Part shown: in pieces, positions 54,574 to 63,715 of the stretch | How positions within the stretch are numbered: the stretch's first letter is position 1 | How the letters are laid out: each line of letters starts with the position of its first letter | Assembly (NCBI RefSeq): GCF_000195315.1 | Contig: NC_015389.1 | Coordinates: forward strand, 744,001 to 808,000 | Source of the DNA: Coriobacterium glomerans PW2 | GTDB taxonomy: Bacteria > Actinomycetota > Coriobacteriia > Coriobacteriales > Coriobacteriaceae | Direction: 5' to 3' | DNA: 64,000 bases | Position numbers and translations under genes: made by a program | The notes under the pieces: model-generated | What the model was told of the DNA's origin: nothing | What the model saw: only the letters and a program-made list of their open reading frames with translations | The model's database searches: none

Positions 54574-55695
54574 GTGTCATCATATAGAACGATGGTGGTG
54601 AAAATCGGCTCATCGCTTCTGGTGAATCCAGACGGCGGGATCGCGAACGCCTTTATCCGCGATCTCGCCTTGCAGGCGTCGCACCTGCGGGGCTCGGGCT
54701 GGCGCCTCGTCGTGGTCAGCTCCGGGGCCATCGCCTGCGGAGTTCCGGTTCTGCATCTCGACGCGAGACCCTCAGATATGCCGACGCTCCAGGCGTGCGC
54801 ATCAGTGGGACAGTGCGTCTTGTCGGCCATCTATGACAAGGCGTTCAGCGCGGCGGGGCTGCTGAGTTCGCTGGTGCTGCTGACCCGGCACGATACGGCG
54901 AGGCGAACCTCCTATCTGCATGCTCGCGACGCGCTTGTGCGCCTGGTCGAGCTCGGGGTGGTCCCGGTCGTGAACGAGAACGACACCGTGAGCGTCGAGG
55001 AGATCCGCTTCGGTGACAACGACACGCTCGCAGCCCTTGTAGCCTGCTTGGTCTCGGCCGATCTGTGCGTGACCCTGTCGGACATCGATGGGCTCTACAC
55101 GACCAATCCCGCGATCGATCCGACGGCTCGCTTCATCCCGGTGGTTGAGCGCATCGACGGCGCGATCATCGCCGGGGCGGGCGACTCATCGAGCGCGGTG
55201 GGCACCGGCGGCATGATCACGAAGGTCCGCGCCAGCCGGATTCTCATGACAGCTGGCATCCCGAGCGTGATCTGCTCGGGTGCCGAGCCCCGGGCACTCG
55301 TGAGGCTCGCCCGCAGCGAACGGATCGGGACGCTGTTCGAACCGGCGGCCCCGCGCACCGAGATCGCACCGCGAAAGCTCTGGATCGCGCTGGGGGATGC
55401 CGCGCACGGTTCGGTGAGCGTCGATCCCGGCGCGGCATGCGCGATCAGAGAGCACGGTTCCTCGCTGTTGCCGGTCGGTATCGTCGCGGTGCGCGGTGAG
55501 TTCACGACCGGTGAGATCCTCGACATCTGCGATGACGAGGGACTCGTGATCGCGCGGGGACGCGCGGGCGCCCCATCGGACGAGCTCAAGCTGGCCGCCG
55601 GGCGCCATCAGGACGAGATCGCCTCCAATCGCCTGCTCGTCGCCTTGGCGAACAGGCCGGCGGTGCATCGCGACGAGATGATCGTGTTCACATAA
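54574..55695 (+). CDS. proB: Glutamate 5-kinase
   Basis: This is the first step of proline synthesis: ATP phosphorylates glutamate. The 373-residue protein has VVKIGSSLL, VSSGAIACG, NENDTVS, DIDGLYT and GTGGMITKV, all of the amino-acid kinase fold. A C-terminal PUA domain (about 280-373) follows. The start is GTG at 54574 with GGAGGGG upstream. proA follows 27 bp downstream, as a two-gene operon. Confidence 0.95.
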   Translation: MSSYRTMVVKIGSSLLVNPDGGIANAFIRDLALQASHLRGSGWRLVVVSSGAIACGVPVLHLDARPSDMPTLQACASVGQCVLSAIYDKAFSAAGLLSSLVLLTRHDTARRTSYLHARDALVRLVELGVVPVVNENDTVSVEEIRFGDNDTLAALVACLVSADLCVTLSDIDGLYTTNPAIDPTARFIPVVERIDGAIIAGAGDSSSAVGTGGMITKVRASRILMTAGIPSVICSGAEPRALVRLARSERIGTLFEPAAPRTEIAPRKLWIALGDAAHGSVSVDPGAACAIREHGSSLLPVGIVAVRGEFTTGEILDICDDEGLVIARGRAGAPSDELKLAAGRHQDEIASNRLLVALANRPAVHRDEMIVFT

Positions 55696-55722
55696 GGACC
55701 GCTGCGAAAGGAGAGCGCTGCG

Positions 55723-57018
55723 ATGGATGATGAGATCACGCGGAGGGTGCGCGTGCTGGCTGTCGGCGCCAAGAGGGCCTCGCGCGCGCTGGGGCTCGCC
55801 GCCGACGCGCGTCGCGTCGCTGCGGTGCGCCTCATGGCGGCGTGCCTGCGCGAGAGTCAGGCGCATATCCTTGCGGCCAATGCGCAAGATATGCAGGCGG
55901 CCCGTGCGGCGGGAACCCCAGAGGGGCTGCTCGATCGTCTCGCCTTGACGCCCGCGCGCGTCGAGGACATGGCGGCGGGGCTCGAGAGGCTGGCCGATCT
56001 GCCCGATCCCTGCGGACGAGTGCTCGAACGGCGCGGACTCGACAGCGGCATCGAGCTCGAGCGCGTGAGCGTGCCGCTCGGACTGGTCGCGATGGTCTTT
56101 GAAGCCAGGCCGAACGTGACCTCCGATGCTGCCGGCATCTGCATTCGCGCGGGCAACGCCTGCATACTGCGCGCCGGCGCGCTCGCGCGCCGGTCGAGCG
56201 CCGTGATCGCGCATGCGCTGGCGTCCGCGGTGGAGCGTAGCGGTTTCGACCGGGCAGCGGTCTCGATCATCGAGTCGTCCGATCGGGAGGCGACCGCCGC
56301 GCTCATGGGCCTTCGGGGGATTGTCGACGTGCTCATCCCACGCGGCGGCGCCGGTCTCATCGCGCGCTGCGTGCGCGACGCGCAGGTGCCGGTCATAGAG
56401 ACGGGTACGGGCAACTGCCATATCTACGTGCACGAGTCGGCTGATCCCGAGCGCGCGCTCGCTATTCTGCTCGATGCCAAGACATGCCGCGTCGGCGTGT
56501 GCAACGCCGCCGAGTCGCTACTTGTGGATCGCTCGATCGCACGACGCTTCATACCGTTGGCGCTATCCGCGCTCGCTGCAGCCGGGGTGCTCGTCCACGG
56601 TGATGCCGAGACGCGAGAGGCCGCTGATGCGCTTATGGCGCAGGATGCCAGACTCGGGCTTCGCTTTGCGGACGCGACCGATGAGGACTGGAGCCGGGAA
56701 TATCTGGCGCTCGAGATCAGCGTCAGGGTCGTATCTGGTTTGGATGAGGCGATCGAGCACGTCAACCGCTACGGGACCGGTCACTCCGAGGCGATTGTCG
56801 CACAGGACGGGCTCGCATGCGAGCGCTTCCTGCGCGAAGTCGATGCCGCTGCAGTCTATGCGAACGCCTCGACGCGCTTCACCGATGGAGCCATGTTCGG
56901 AATGGGGGCGGAGATCGGCATTTCGACTCAGAAGCTCCACGTTCGCGGGCCGTTCGGCGCCGAGGCGCTCACGACCTGGAAGTACGTGCTGCGTGGGTCC
57001 GGTCAGGTGCGCGGCTAG
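55723..57018 (+). CDS. proA: Gamma-glutamyl phosphate reductase
   Basis: This enzyme reduces glutamyl-5-phosphate to the semialdehyde, the second step of proline synthesis. The 431-residue aldehyde-dehydrogenase-fold protein has VFEARPNVTSDAAG, IPRGGAGLI, the catalytic cysteine in KTCRVGVCNAAESLL and the C-terminal MGAEIGISTQKLHVRGP. AAAGGAGAG precedes the ATG. The gene order proB-proA is the common one; proC is not in this window. Confidence 0.95.
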   Translation: MDDEITRRVRVLAVGAKRASRALGLAADARRVAAVRLMAACLRESQAHILAANAQDMQAARAAGTPEGLLDRLALTPARVEDMAAGLERLADLPDPCGRVLERRGLDSGIELERVSVPLGLVAMVFEARPNVTSDAAGICIRAGNACILRAGALARRSSAVIAHALASAVERSGFDRAAVSIIESSDREATAALMGLRGIVDVLIPRGGAGLIARCVRDAQVPVIETGTGNCHIYVHESADPERALAILLDAKTCRVGVCNAAESLLVDRSIARRFIPLALSALAAAGVLVHGDAETREAADALMAQDARLGLRFADATDEDWSREYLALEISVRVVSGLDEAIEHVNRYGTGHSEAIVAQDGLACERFLREVDAAAVYANASTRFTDGAMFGMGAEIGISTQKLHVRGPFGAEALTTWKYVLRGSGQVRG

Positions 57019-57135
57019 AGCAAGCAAGGCGGCGCAGATGGCTCGGTCGGCGACACGTGCGATCGATGAGCGCCTGCAGCGCGTGACCGACGGCATCGCC
57101 GAGGCTGCGGTGCGCTTCCGTCATCGTATCCGTGC

Positions 57136-57158
57136 GCATCCATGCTACGCATGGATGC
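57136..57158. terminator. Bidirectional hairpin between proA and the HD gene
   Basis: GCATCCATGC and GCATGGATGC form a perfect 10-bp stem with a TAC loop. It ends exactly at the stop codon of the HD-domain gene and lies 117 bp after the proA stop. There is no T-run. Confidence 0.6.
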
Positions 57159-57776
57159 TTAGCTCCCGCTCGTCTCCGGTGACGCAAACGTGTCGCGGTC
57201 GGGTGCGAACGATCTCATGGCGTCGATGGTCCGTGCGAACAGCTCATCGAGATCCCAGCCGAGCATCTCGGCACCCTCGCGGATCACATCACGAGAGACG
57301 CCGGCTGCGAAGCGCTTGTCCTTGAACTTCTTCCTGAGCGACTTCACCGGGAGATCCATGACGCTTCTGGAAGGGCGCATGAGCGCGACGGCTCCGATCA
57401 GCCCGGTCAGCTCCTCGGTCGCGAACAGAATCTTCTCCATGCGGAGCTCAGGTCTGGGAAGATCGTCGTTGTAGTCGCTCGCATGGCTTTGAACGGCGCG
57501 GATGAGCGCCGCCGTGCCCCCGGCGGTCTCGATGAGGGAGGCGGCGTGAACGGTATGCATGCTGGGATCATCGGCGTGCTCCTCCCAGTCGAGATCGTGG
57601 AGCAGGCCGACGATGCCCCAGAACTCCTCATTGCCCGGATCGAGCTCGCGAGCGAAGTAGCGCATCGTCTGCTCGACCGTCTCCGCGTGACCGATGTGGA
57701 ACGAATCTTTGTTGTGCGCGCGCAGCAGCTCATGTGCCTCATCGCGTGTCATGCCGGCTCTCAGCTCGTCTGCCAT
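57159..57776 (-). CDS. HD-domain hydrolase
   Basis: The 205-residue soluble protein has an HD-type metal site with LLHDLDWEEH and HIGH upstream. Such proteins are phosphohydrolases acting on nucleotides. The ATG at 57776 follows GTGGGGG; a longer in-frame start at 57953 adds unrelated residues. A TATAAT box on the minus strand (57849-57844) is the likely -10. It stands alone between proBA and the PTS locus. Confidence 0.75.
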   Translation of the reverse strand: MADELRAGMTRDEAHELLRAHNKDSFHIGHAETVEQTMRYFARELDPGNEEFWGIVGLLHDLDWEEHADDPSMHTVHAASLIETAGGTAALIRAVQSHASDYNDDLPRPELRMEKILFATEELTGLIGAVALMRPSRSVMDLPVKSLRKKFKDKRFAAGVSRDVIREGAEMLGWDLDELFARTIDAMRSFAPDRDTFASPETSGS

Positions 57777-57985
57777 GGTTACCCCCACTCCGCTCGCAGA
57801 ATCTCCGACGCAGCGCCGGTGCGGGTCGCGTCGCGATAGTTGGATTATACGCCTATCGAACCAAGCCGACGCGATGTGCGCGTACGTTGGTCCGATCGGA
57901 TTCACGTGCAGGGCTGTTTGATGGGGTTTGCACCAACATGCAAGTCTGCTCATCGTCTTCCTCTCCGATTGGAAAACGATGATTC

Positions 57986-58014
57986 TTGTTTAGGAATTTC
58001 GCACTGCATACGAT
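57986..58014 (+). promoter_or_regulatory. Promoter of the PTS locus regulator
   Basis: TTGTTT (57986-57991) and TACGAT (58009-58014) are separated by 17 bp, 25 bp before the ATG of the regulator. Confidence 0.6.
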
Positions 58015-58038
58015 GAGGCAAACAGAAGGGACGGGCAT

Positions 58039-60129
58039 ATGAGTCAACGGCAACGATATGAGCTCAAATTGCTTGCGAACCAGGGAGAGTTCGATGTGGC
58101 CCATGTTGCAGACAGTTTCGGTGTGACGCCACGCACCATTCGATATGATATCGACAAGCTCAACAACTTGCTGTACAACCTGAATGGTTCCGACGCGATC
58201 GAGGTCCGTAGCAAGACCGCCAGGCTCAAAAACGATGCTCCGCATCTGGACATATTGTCACTTGATTCCACCGCGGGCAGAGATATCATCGCAAGCCCGC
58301 TCACCGCGCGCGAACGAACTTTGGCGATCATCTCGGCGCTGTGCTGGTCCGATGACTATGTGAGCATCGGCGATATCGTCGAGGAGTATGGCATAAGCCG
58401 GGCGACCGCCATGCGCGATCTTGATCGCGTGCGCGCCTACTGCGACGCGCACGACGTCGATCTCGTGCGCTCACGCGGCCGCGGGTTGAGCATACATGCT
58501 GACGAGCCGTGCCGCCGTCGCCTGATCGCTCGTGTCATACGCGACTGCGCAAGCATCGCCGGTTCTCGCACCGGATTTGCCCTTGCCGACTACCTCCGAT
58601 GGTTCTCACGAGATGAGTTGGAGTCGATCGAGACAATCGTGCGCGAAGCTGAGCAAAAGTTCGATATCGTACTCGATGATACATCCTATGAGGCGATGGT
58701 CGTTCATATCGCGCTTTCGGTTAAGCGCTGCAAGTGCGATATAGAAGCCTTCTACACAGCTTTCGGCCCCGTTCAAGATAACGATGTCTCTACTGAGTTC
58801 AAGATGGCCGATTTCATAGTATCCAGGATCGAAGATGTGCTCGGCACGAGCTTGCCCCAGGCGGAACGGTACTACATCGGGGTGCACATGGGCGCGCGCT
58901 CAGGCAAGGTCGCCTCAGCGCACAGCAAGTCGGACTTGAACCTCGAATTCAAGTGCATCTCGGCAATTACCGAGGTCGCCGCTGAGGTTGGTGTCGATCT
59001 CACCCATGATGCCCGGCTCTATCATCGGCTGTTGCAGCATATCTCAAGCAGCGCATATCGCAATCGAGTCGGTCTGCTCCTGGAAAATCCCCTCCGCGAT
59101 GAGTTGTTGGGCAGCTATGCGGACCACGCGCGACTCGTTGCCGCCGCGCTTGAGCGGTCCGGCCTCTCGCAGGTGGTCCAGATGACGTCTGACGAAATCG
59201 CATACGTTCTGCTGCACTTCGAAGCGGCCATCGTCGCCGCCGAGGGAGGGGAGGTGCGTCACGCGAATGTTGTGGTCGTGTGCTCGACCGGGATCGGCAC
59301 AGCCGAGCTGCTCGCCGCCGAACTCGCGCGATGCTTCGAGATAAACATCATTGCGAGCATTCCGTTTCATCAGGTCGGTGATCTTTGCGACGAAGCAGGA
59401 ATCGATCTGGTCATATCAACGGTGCCGCTCCAGATTGATATGCCCTGCATTGAAGTGCGACCGCTGCTGAGAGGCGAGGACATCGCGTGCATCTCGAACG
59501 TTTTGAACCAGCTCGGTTTCAAGGGAAGCGCGAAGGCGATCTCGAAATCTTCGTCGGATCCGGTTTCGACGATATCGAGTGCACGGCCTTTGAGCTTTCC
59601 GGTTCATTCCTCAGATCAGGCCCATGAGCCAGACCTTGGCGGGCATGAACTCAGCGAGCTGCTGGGAGGAGGGCACGTGTTCCTTGATGCTCAGGTTTCG
59701 AGTTGGGAGGAGGCAGTAGACGCGGCTGGCGGACCGCTCGTCGCAACAGGTCATATTTCAAGCGCCTACGTTGAAGCGGTCATCGAGAGCGTCAAACGAC
59801 TCGGACCCTATATCGTGATCTGGAAAGGCGTCGCTCTTCCCCATGCGAGAGATAGGACCGGGGTGAGACGCACCTCGATGTCGTGTGTGCGGCTCGCGCG
59901 ACCAGTCGCCTTTGGCAGCACGGACAACGATCCGGTCCGCTATGTGTTCATGCTCGCCACCGTCGACGCGACCTCTCATACCAAGGCGCTCATGAGTCTT
60001 GCATGCCTGCTTCGCAGACCGTCTTTTACCGATCTGCTCGAATCCGCGAGATCTGCTGATCAGATCCTCTCTTACATAACGTCGTTCGAACAAGAGAACG
60101 TGATGCGACGAAGGGAGGTGAATATATGA
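58039..60129 (+). CDS. PRD-containing transcriptional activator (BglG/MtlR-like) with EIIB and EIIA domains
   Basis: The 696-residue regulator reads sugar uptake through PTS phosphorylation. The domains in order are a DeoR-type HTH (about 15-50), a second HTH/Mga region (about 90-135), PRD1 and PRD2 (about 170-395), a GAT-like EIIB (VVVVCSTGIGTAELL, C415) and an EIIA of the mannitol/fructose type (H602 in VALPHAR). A DNA-binding activator (MtlR/LicR type) is favoured over an RNA antiterminator because of the HTH domains. It heads the locus and overlaps the EIIA gene by 4 bp. Confidence 0.9.
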   Translation: MSQRQRYELKLLANQGEFDVAHVADSFGVTPRTIRYDIDKLNNLLYNLNGSDAIEVRSKTARLKNDAPHLDILSLDSTAGRDIIASPLTARERTLAIISALCWSDDYVSIGDIVEEYGISRATAMRDLDRVRAYCDAHDVDLVRSRGRGLSIHADEPCRRRLIARVIRDCASIAGSRTGFALADYLRWFSRDELESIETIVREAEQKFDIVLDDTSYEAMVVHIALSVKRCKCDIEAFYTAFGPVQDNDVSTEFKMADFIVSRIEDVLGTSLPQAERYYIGVHMGARSGKVASAHSKSDLNLEFKCISAITEVAAEVGVDLTHDARLYHRLLQHISSSAYRNRVGLLLENPLRDELLGSYADHARLVAAALERSGLSQVVQMTSDEIAYVLLHFEAAIVAAEGGEVRHANVVVVCSTGIGTAELLAAELARCFEINIIASIPFHQVGDLCDEAGIDLVISTVPLQIDMPCIEVRPLLRGEDIACISNVLNQLGFKGSAKAISKSSSDPVSTISSARPLSFPVHSSDQAHEPDLGGHELSELLGGGHVFLDAQVSSWEEAVDAAGGPLVATGHISSAYVEAVIESVKRLGPYIVIWKGVALPHARDRTGVRRTSMSCVRLARPVAFGSTDNDPVRYVFMLATVDATSHTKALMSLACLLRRPSFTDLLESARSADQILSYITSFEQENVMRRREVNI

Positions 60130-60608
60130 CAAGGACGACGAAGACGCTGTCCCAGTTGATACGTCGAGAGAACGTGAGAATATCCGAGGTTGTTCTTACA
60201 TGGCAAGAGGCGATTCGGCTAGCTGTCGAGCCCTTGGTGAGTGGAGGGTTTGTCGAGGAGCGCTATGTTGACGGCATAATTGCGAACACATATGAATTCG
60301 GGCCGTATTACGTGCTCTGCCCCGATCTCGCCTTGCTCCATGCTCGGCCCGAGCAGGGAGTCATCGCTCAGCAGCTTGCGATTACGATTCTTCGCAAGCC
60401 GGTGCGATTCAAACCTGAGGGGCCGGATGTCCGCCTGCTCGTAGCGCTTGCTGCGAAGGATGCTGATTCCCATATCGAGGTCATGAGACGACTCGCCGTG
60501 CTTTTGAGCGATCCGATAAAGCTCGAGCAGATTGCGATGGCTTCGACTGAGGACGAGGCGTTCGGGCTGTTCATCGGTACGCCAAGCACTGCTGAACATC
60601 AATTGTGA
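60126..60608 (+). CDS. ulaC: PTS EIIA component, ascorbate family
   Basis: This cytoplasmic phosphocarrier of 160 residues takes phosphate from HPr on H72 (LALLHARPEQGV, the HARP motif seen in UlaC/SgaA) and passes it to EIIB. Its ATG overlaps the stop of the regulator gene (ATGA), with GGGAGG upstream. The symbol refers to the family; ascorbate as substrate is not supported by the gene content. Confidence 0.87.
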   Translation: MTRTTKTLSQLIRRENVRISEVVLTWQEAIRLAVEPLVSGGFVEERYVDGIIANTYEFGPYYVLCPDLALLHARPEQGVIAQQLAITILRKPVRFKPEGPDVRLLVALAAKDADSHIEVMRRLAVLLSDPIKLEQIAMASTEDEAFGLFIGTPSTAEHQL

Positions 60609-60639
60609 CCTGAAACCAACTTGAGAAGGGATAGAGAAC

Positions 60640-62061
60640 ATGCCGCTGCTTGAGTTCATTGTCAACATCTTGTCGACCCCGGCGATTCTAGTGGGTCTGC
60701 TCGCGCTGCTCGGCTTGGTGCTCCAAAGAAAGCCGATCGAGGATATCGCGATGGGCACGATCAAGACGATCATAGGTTTTCTCGTTCTGACTGCGGGTGC
60801 CTCTTTTCTGCAGTCCGGTTCGCTGCTCGCATTCGGTGAAGTGTTCAACTTTGCATTCAGCATGCAAGGTGTCGTTCCGAACAACGAGGCGGTGGTCTCG
60901 CTCGCGCTCAATTCGTTCGGAACGGATACGGCAATCGTGATGTGCCTTGGAATGATCTTGAATATCGTACTCGCTCGATTCTCACGCATGCACTATATCT
61001 TCTTGACTGGCCACCACACGCTGTACATGGCCTGTATGCTCGCCGTCGTGCTATCTGTCGGAGGTCTGTCGGGATGGCAACTCTACATCGCCGGCGGATG
61101 CATACTTGCACTCATCATGGTTCTTTCACCGGCGTATTGCCAGCCAACATTTCGAAAGGTCACTGGTACGGACAGCATCGCGCTCGGCCATTTTGGCGGC
61201 ATCGGTTATGCGCTGGCTGGCATCGTCGGCAAACCATTCAAGGGCAGCCGGTCTACGGAAGAGATCAAATTTCCCAAACGACTTGTGTTTCTGCGCGACA
61301 CGACGGTCGCGATCTCTATCACGATGATGATCTTTTTCCTCGTGGTCACCGGCGTCGCTGTCGCACGAGGTCTTCTGAGCGCGGATCCCAAGCAATTCAG
61401 CTATCTGAACGAGCTGCTGAACGTCGGAACCGAAACGAAGACGAATTGGATCGTCTGGGCGCTTACGAGTGGCATGTCGTTTGCTGGCGGCGTGTATATC
61501 ATCCTATCCGGAGTTCGCCTGATCGTCGGTGAGATCGTTCCCGCGTTCAAGGGAATAGCCGAGAAGCTTGTTCCCGGTGCCGTACCCGCGATCGATTGCC
61601 CGGTCGCCTATCCCTTCGCGCCCAATGCCGTGCTCATTGGATTTCTGGTCTCGTTCGTCGCCGGTATCATCGGACTGCTCATCTTGGGGCTCATCGATGC
61701 GACGCTTATGCCTGTTGCACTAATCCTACCTGGAGTCGTTCCGCATTTCTTCTGCGGCTCCACGGCTGGGGTCTTTGGCAACGCTGAGGGGGGTATCAAA
61801 GGCTGCATCGCCGGGGCGTTCTTCCATGGGCTTCTTATCACATTTTTACCAGCGATCTGCATGCCGGTCTTCACGGCCCTCGGATTTGCGAGCGTGACCT
61901 TCTCCGATGCGGACTTTTCCTGGCTGGGTATCCTGTTCGGCAATCTCGCCCAAGTTCTTGTCGGAGCCCCTCTGCTCGTCATCTGCGTTTTGTGCTTCCT
62001 CGCTCCGATCGCCTACAACTATCTGGCACCGGGCCGCTCGCCCGGCGCGGAAAACAAATAG
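60640..62061 (+). CDS. ulaA: PTS EIIC component, ascorbate (UlaA/SgaT) family
   Basis: This 473-residue membrane permease imports and phosphorylates a sugar-like substrate together with EIIA and EIIB. About 11-12 helices run through the protein, with VVPNNEAVVSLALNSFGTDT and FFCGSTAGVFGNAEGGIKGC being typical of the UlaA family (an elevator-type permease). AGAAGGGA precedes the ATG. It lies 31 bp after the EIIA gene. Which substrate it takes is unknown. Confidence 0.9.
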   Translation: MPLLEFIVNILSTPAILVGLLALLGLVLQRKPIEDIAMGTIKTIIGFLVLTAGASFLQSGSLLAFGEVFNFAFSMQGVVPNNEAVVSLALNSFGTDTAIVMCLGMILNIVLARFSRMHYIFLTGHHTLYMACMLAVVLSVGGLSGWQLYIAGGCILALIMVLSPAYCQPTFRKVTGTDSIALGHFGGIGYALAGIVGKPFKGSRSTEEIKFPKRLVFLRDTTVAISITMMIFFLVVTGVAVARGLLSADPKQFSYLNELLNVGTETKTNWIVWALTSGMSFAGGVYIILSGVRLIVGEIVPAFKGIAEKLVPGAVPAIDCPVAYPFAPNAVLIGFLVSFVAGIIGLLILGLIDATLMPVALILPGVVPHFFCGSTAGVFGNAEGGIKGCIAGAFFHGLLITFLPAICMPVFTALGFASVTFSDADFSWLGILFGNLAQVLVGAPLLVICVLCFLAPIAYNYLAPGRSPGAENK

Positions 62062-62196
62062 TTCGAGGTCCATTCCAGGCGTATGTCGGACGTCTTGGAG
62101 CTGCGAGGCATTTTCGCTGAGCTCCACCTGACTCCCCATCTAGTCATCCCTGTTGTCTCGCTTCGTCGGAAGCGAGGAGGAAAGGAAGGTCATCGT

Positions 62197-62508
62197 ATGG
62201 AATCCATCACTCGGATCATGTGCGCGTGCGGCTCGGGGCTCGGGTCGAGTCTGCTGGTCGAGATGAACATCAAAGAGGTCCTTGGTAAGCTGGGCATCTG
62301 TGATGTTCAGGTTTTTCATTCCGTAACGGGCGATATTCGTCTCGGGGCTGCTGATCTCTTTGTTGTCGGGCGCGACCTCGCCTCATTCATTCCCGAAGAG
62401 ATCCCCGAGGAGCAGCGCATCATCCTCACGAACATCGTTGACAGAGACGAACTTGAAAACAAGCTTGCTCAAGTGTTCGGATTGCAGCACAAGGCGACCG
62501 ATGCCTGA
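62197..62508 (+). CDS. ulaB: PTS EIIB component, ascorbate family
   Basis: The 103-residue phosphocarrier has its active cysteine C11 in MCACGSGLGSS, like UlaB. It relays phosphate from EIIA (H72) to the substrate in the EIIC. The ATG at 62197 was chosen for the AAGGAAGG upstream; the in-frame ATG at 62083 adds 38 unrelated residues. The 135 bp between it and the permease hold no gene. Confidence 0.9.
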   Translation: MESITRIMCACGSGLGSSLLVEMNIKEVLGKLGICDVQVFHSVTGDIRLGAADLFVVGRDLASFIPEEIPEEQRIILTNIVDRDELENKLAQVFGLQHKATDA

Positions 62509-62679
62509 TACTCGTCAAAGGGGAGCGGATTGAACGAACGAGCAACATCTGACCGCTCATGATCCGTGCGATGTCAGCCTCTCGGTTGAGCTACACTTTC
62601 AACAGGTGTACGGGAACCGCAGCGGCAGGAAATCTCCGAACGGCTCTTGGACAGAAGATGCGCGAAAAAGGAGCTGGCT

Positions 62680-63357
62680 ATGAAGTTCTTCATCGACACG
62701 GCCGATCTCGACGAAATCAAAGAGGCGAAGGGCTGGGGTGTGCTGGCAGGGGTGACCACCAATCCGAGTCTGTACATGAAGGTTGGCGGCAAGCTCGCCG
62801 ACTTCGAGGATCATATGGTCAAGATCGCCCACCTCTGCGATGGCCTTCCCGTCTCGGCTGAGTCCACAGCCAAAAGTGCGGAGGATATGATCGTCGAGGG
62901 TCGCCATCTCTCTTCGCTCGCTCCCAACATCGTCGTGAAGCTGCCGATCTGCGCAGAATCGCTCGCGGCGACGAGAAGACTGTCCGAAGAGGGCGTCCGC
63001 ATCAACATGACCCTCGTATTCTCCGCACCTCAGGCGCTGCTGGCGGCCAATGCCGGCGCGCGCTATATCTCGCCGTTCGTCGGCCGCTTCGACGACATCG
63101 GCGAAGATGGCATCGATGAGCTGTCGACGGTCATCCAGTGCATCGAGAACTACAGCTGGGACAAGAACGTCGACCATGAGGTCGAGATTATCACCGCCTC
63201 GGTGCGCACTCCCAATCATGTGACGCAAGCGGCGCTTCTTGGTGCCGATATCGCGACGGTCCCCTTCGGGGCGCTCAAGAAATGTCTCGCGCATCCACTG
63301 ACCCAGCAGGGCTTGGAACGCTTCGAGGCGGATTGGGAGAAGGTCAAGGGCGCGTAG
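62680..63357 (+). CDS. Small transaldolase (TalC-type)
   Basis: The 225-residue class I aldolase has the Schiff-base lysine K87 in NIVVKLPI and GVTTNPS at 25-31. The residue that is Tyr131 in E. coli fructose-6-phosphate aldolase is Phe here (F133 in ISPFVGR), which is characteristic of transaldolases; so it is called transaldolase, not FSA. AAAGGAG precedes the ATG at 62680. It follows the PTS genes on the same strand and is probably the enzyme that processes the imported sugar phosphate downstream. Confidence 0.88.
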   Translation: MKFFIDTADLDEIKEAKGWGVLAGVTTNPSLYMKVGGKLADFEDHMVKIAHLCDGLPVSAESTAKSAEDMIVEGRHLSSLAPNIVVKLPICAESLAATRRLSEEGVRINMTLVFSAPQALLAANAGARYISPFVGRFDDIGEDGIDELSTVIQCIENYSWDKNVDHEVEIITASVRTPNHVTQAALLGADIATVPFGALKKCLAHPLTQQGLERFEADWEKVKGA

Positions 63358-63389
63358 CGCACCCCAGGTGGCGCACGGTTCGTCTTGCA

Positions 63390-63427
63390 GGGTCCCGCCC
63401 GGCGCCTTCCCGCGCCGAGCGGGGCCC
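63390..63427 (+). terminator. Long GC-rich stem-loop after the transaldolase gene
   Basis: A 16-position stem with one mismatch (GGGTCCCGC-CGGCGC against GCGCCG-GCGGGGCCC) and a CTTCCC loop starts 32 bp after the stop. No T-run follows, so it may be a Rho-assisted or non-classical terminator of the PTS operon. Confidence 0.55.
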
Positions 63428-63697
63428 TGTCGCAGGGAGCGGTTCTCGCTGGCCTCCTTCGTGCGCCGATGCCCATCGGGTCTCCTGCGACACCGAGGTC
63501 ATTTTTGCGCAAGCTATCCATTTCATGGAACTTCACCGTCAGAGAGAAGAAAAAGGTAGGCTTTCGTGAGGACAGGCCGCCGCGTCGCGACAAGATGGCG
63601 TTTCAGCCGGATCATCTCGATGCGAACATATCGGTCGCGCGAGCTGGCTGGCGGTCTTGAATGAGCAGATGTCGAGTGAACCTGGACTTGTCATCCG
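63428..63697. other. Gene-free remainder between the PTS operon and the last gene
   Basis: With the stem-loop above this is a 340-bp gap. No frame here has a ribosome binding site or a recognisable product. An A-rich patch (AGAGAGAAGAAAAAGG, 63540-63555) is the only other feature. Confidence 0.4.
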
Positions 63698-63715
63698 ATG
63701 GCTAGGGAGGCAGCG

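Noticed and set aside
62647-63357. Calling the transaldolase a fructose-6-phosphate aldolase
   Set aside because: The diagnostic Tyr of FSA is Phe here (F133), the transaldolase state.
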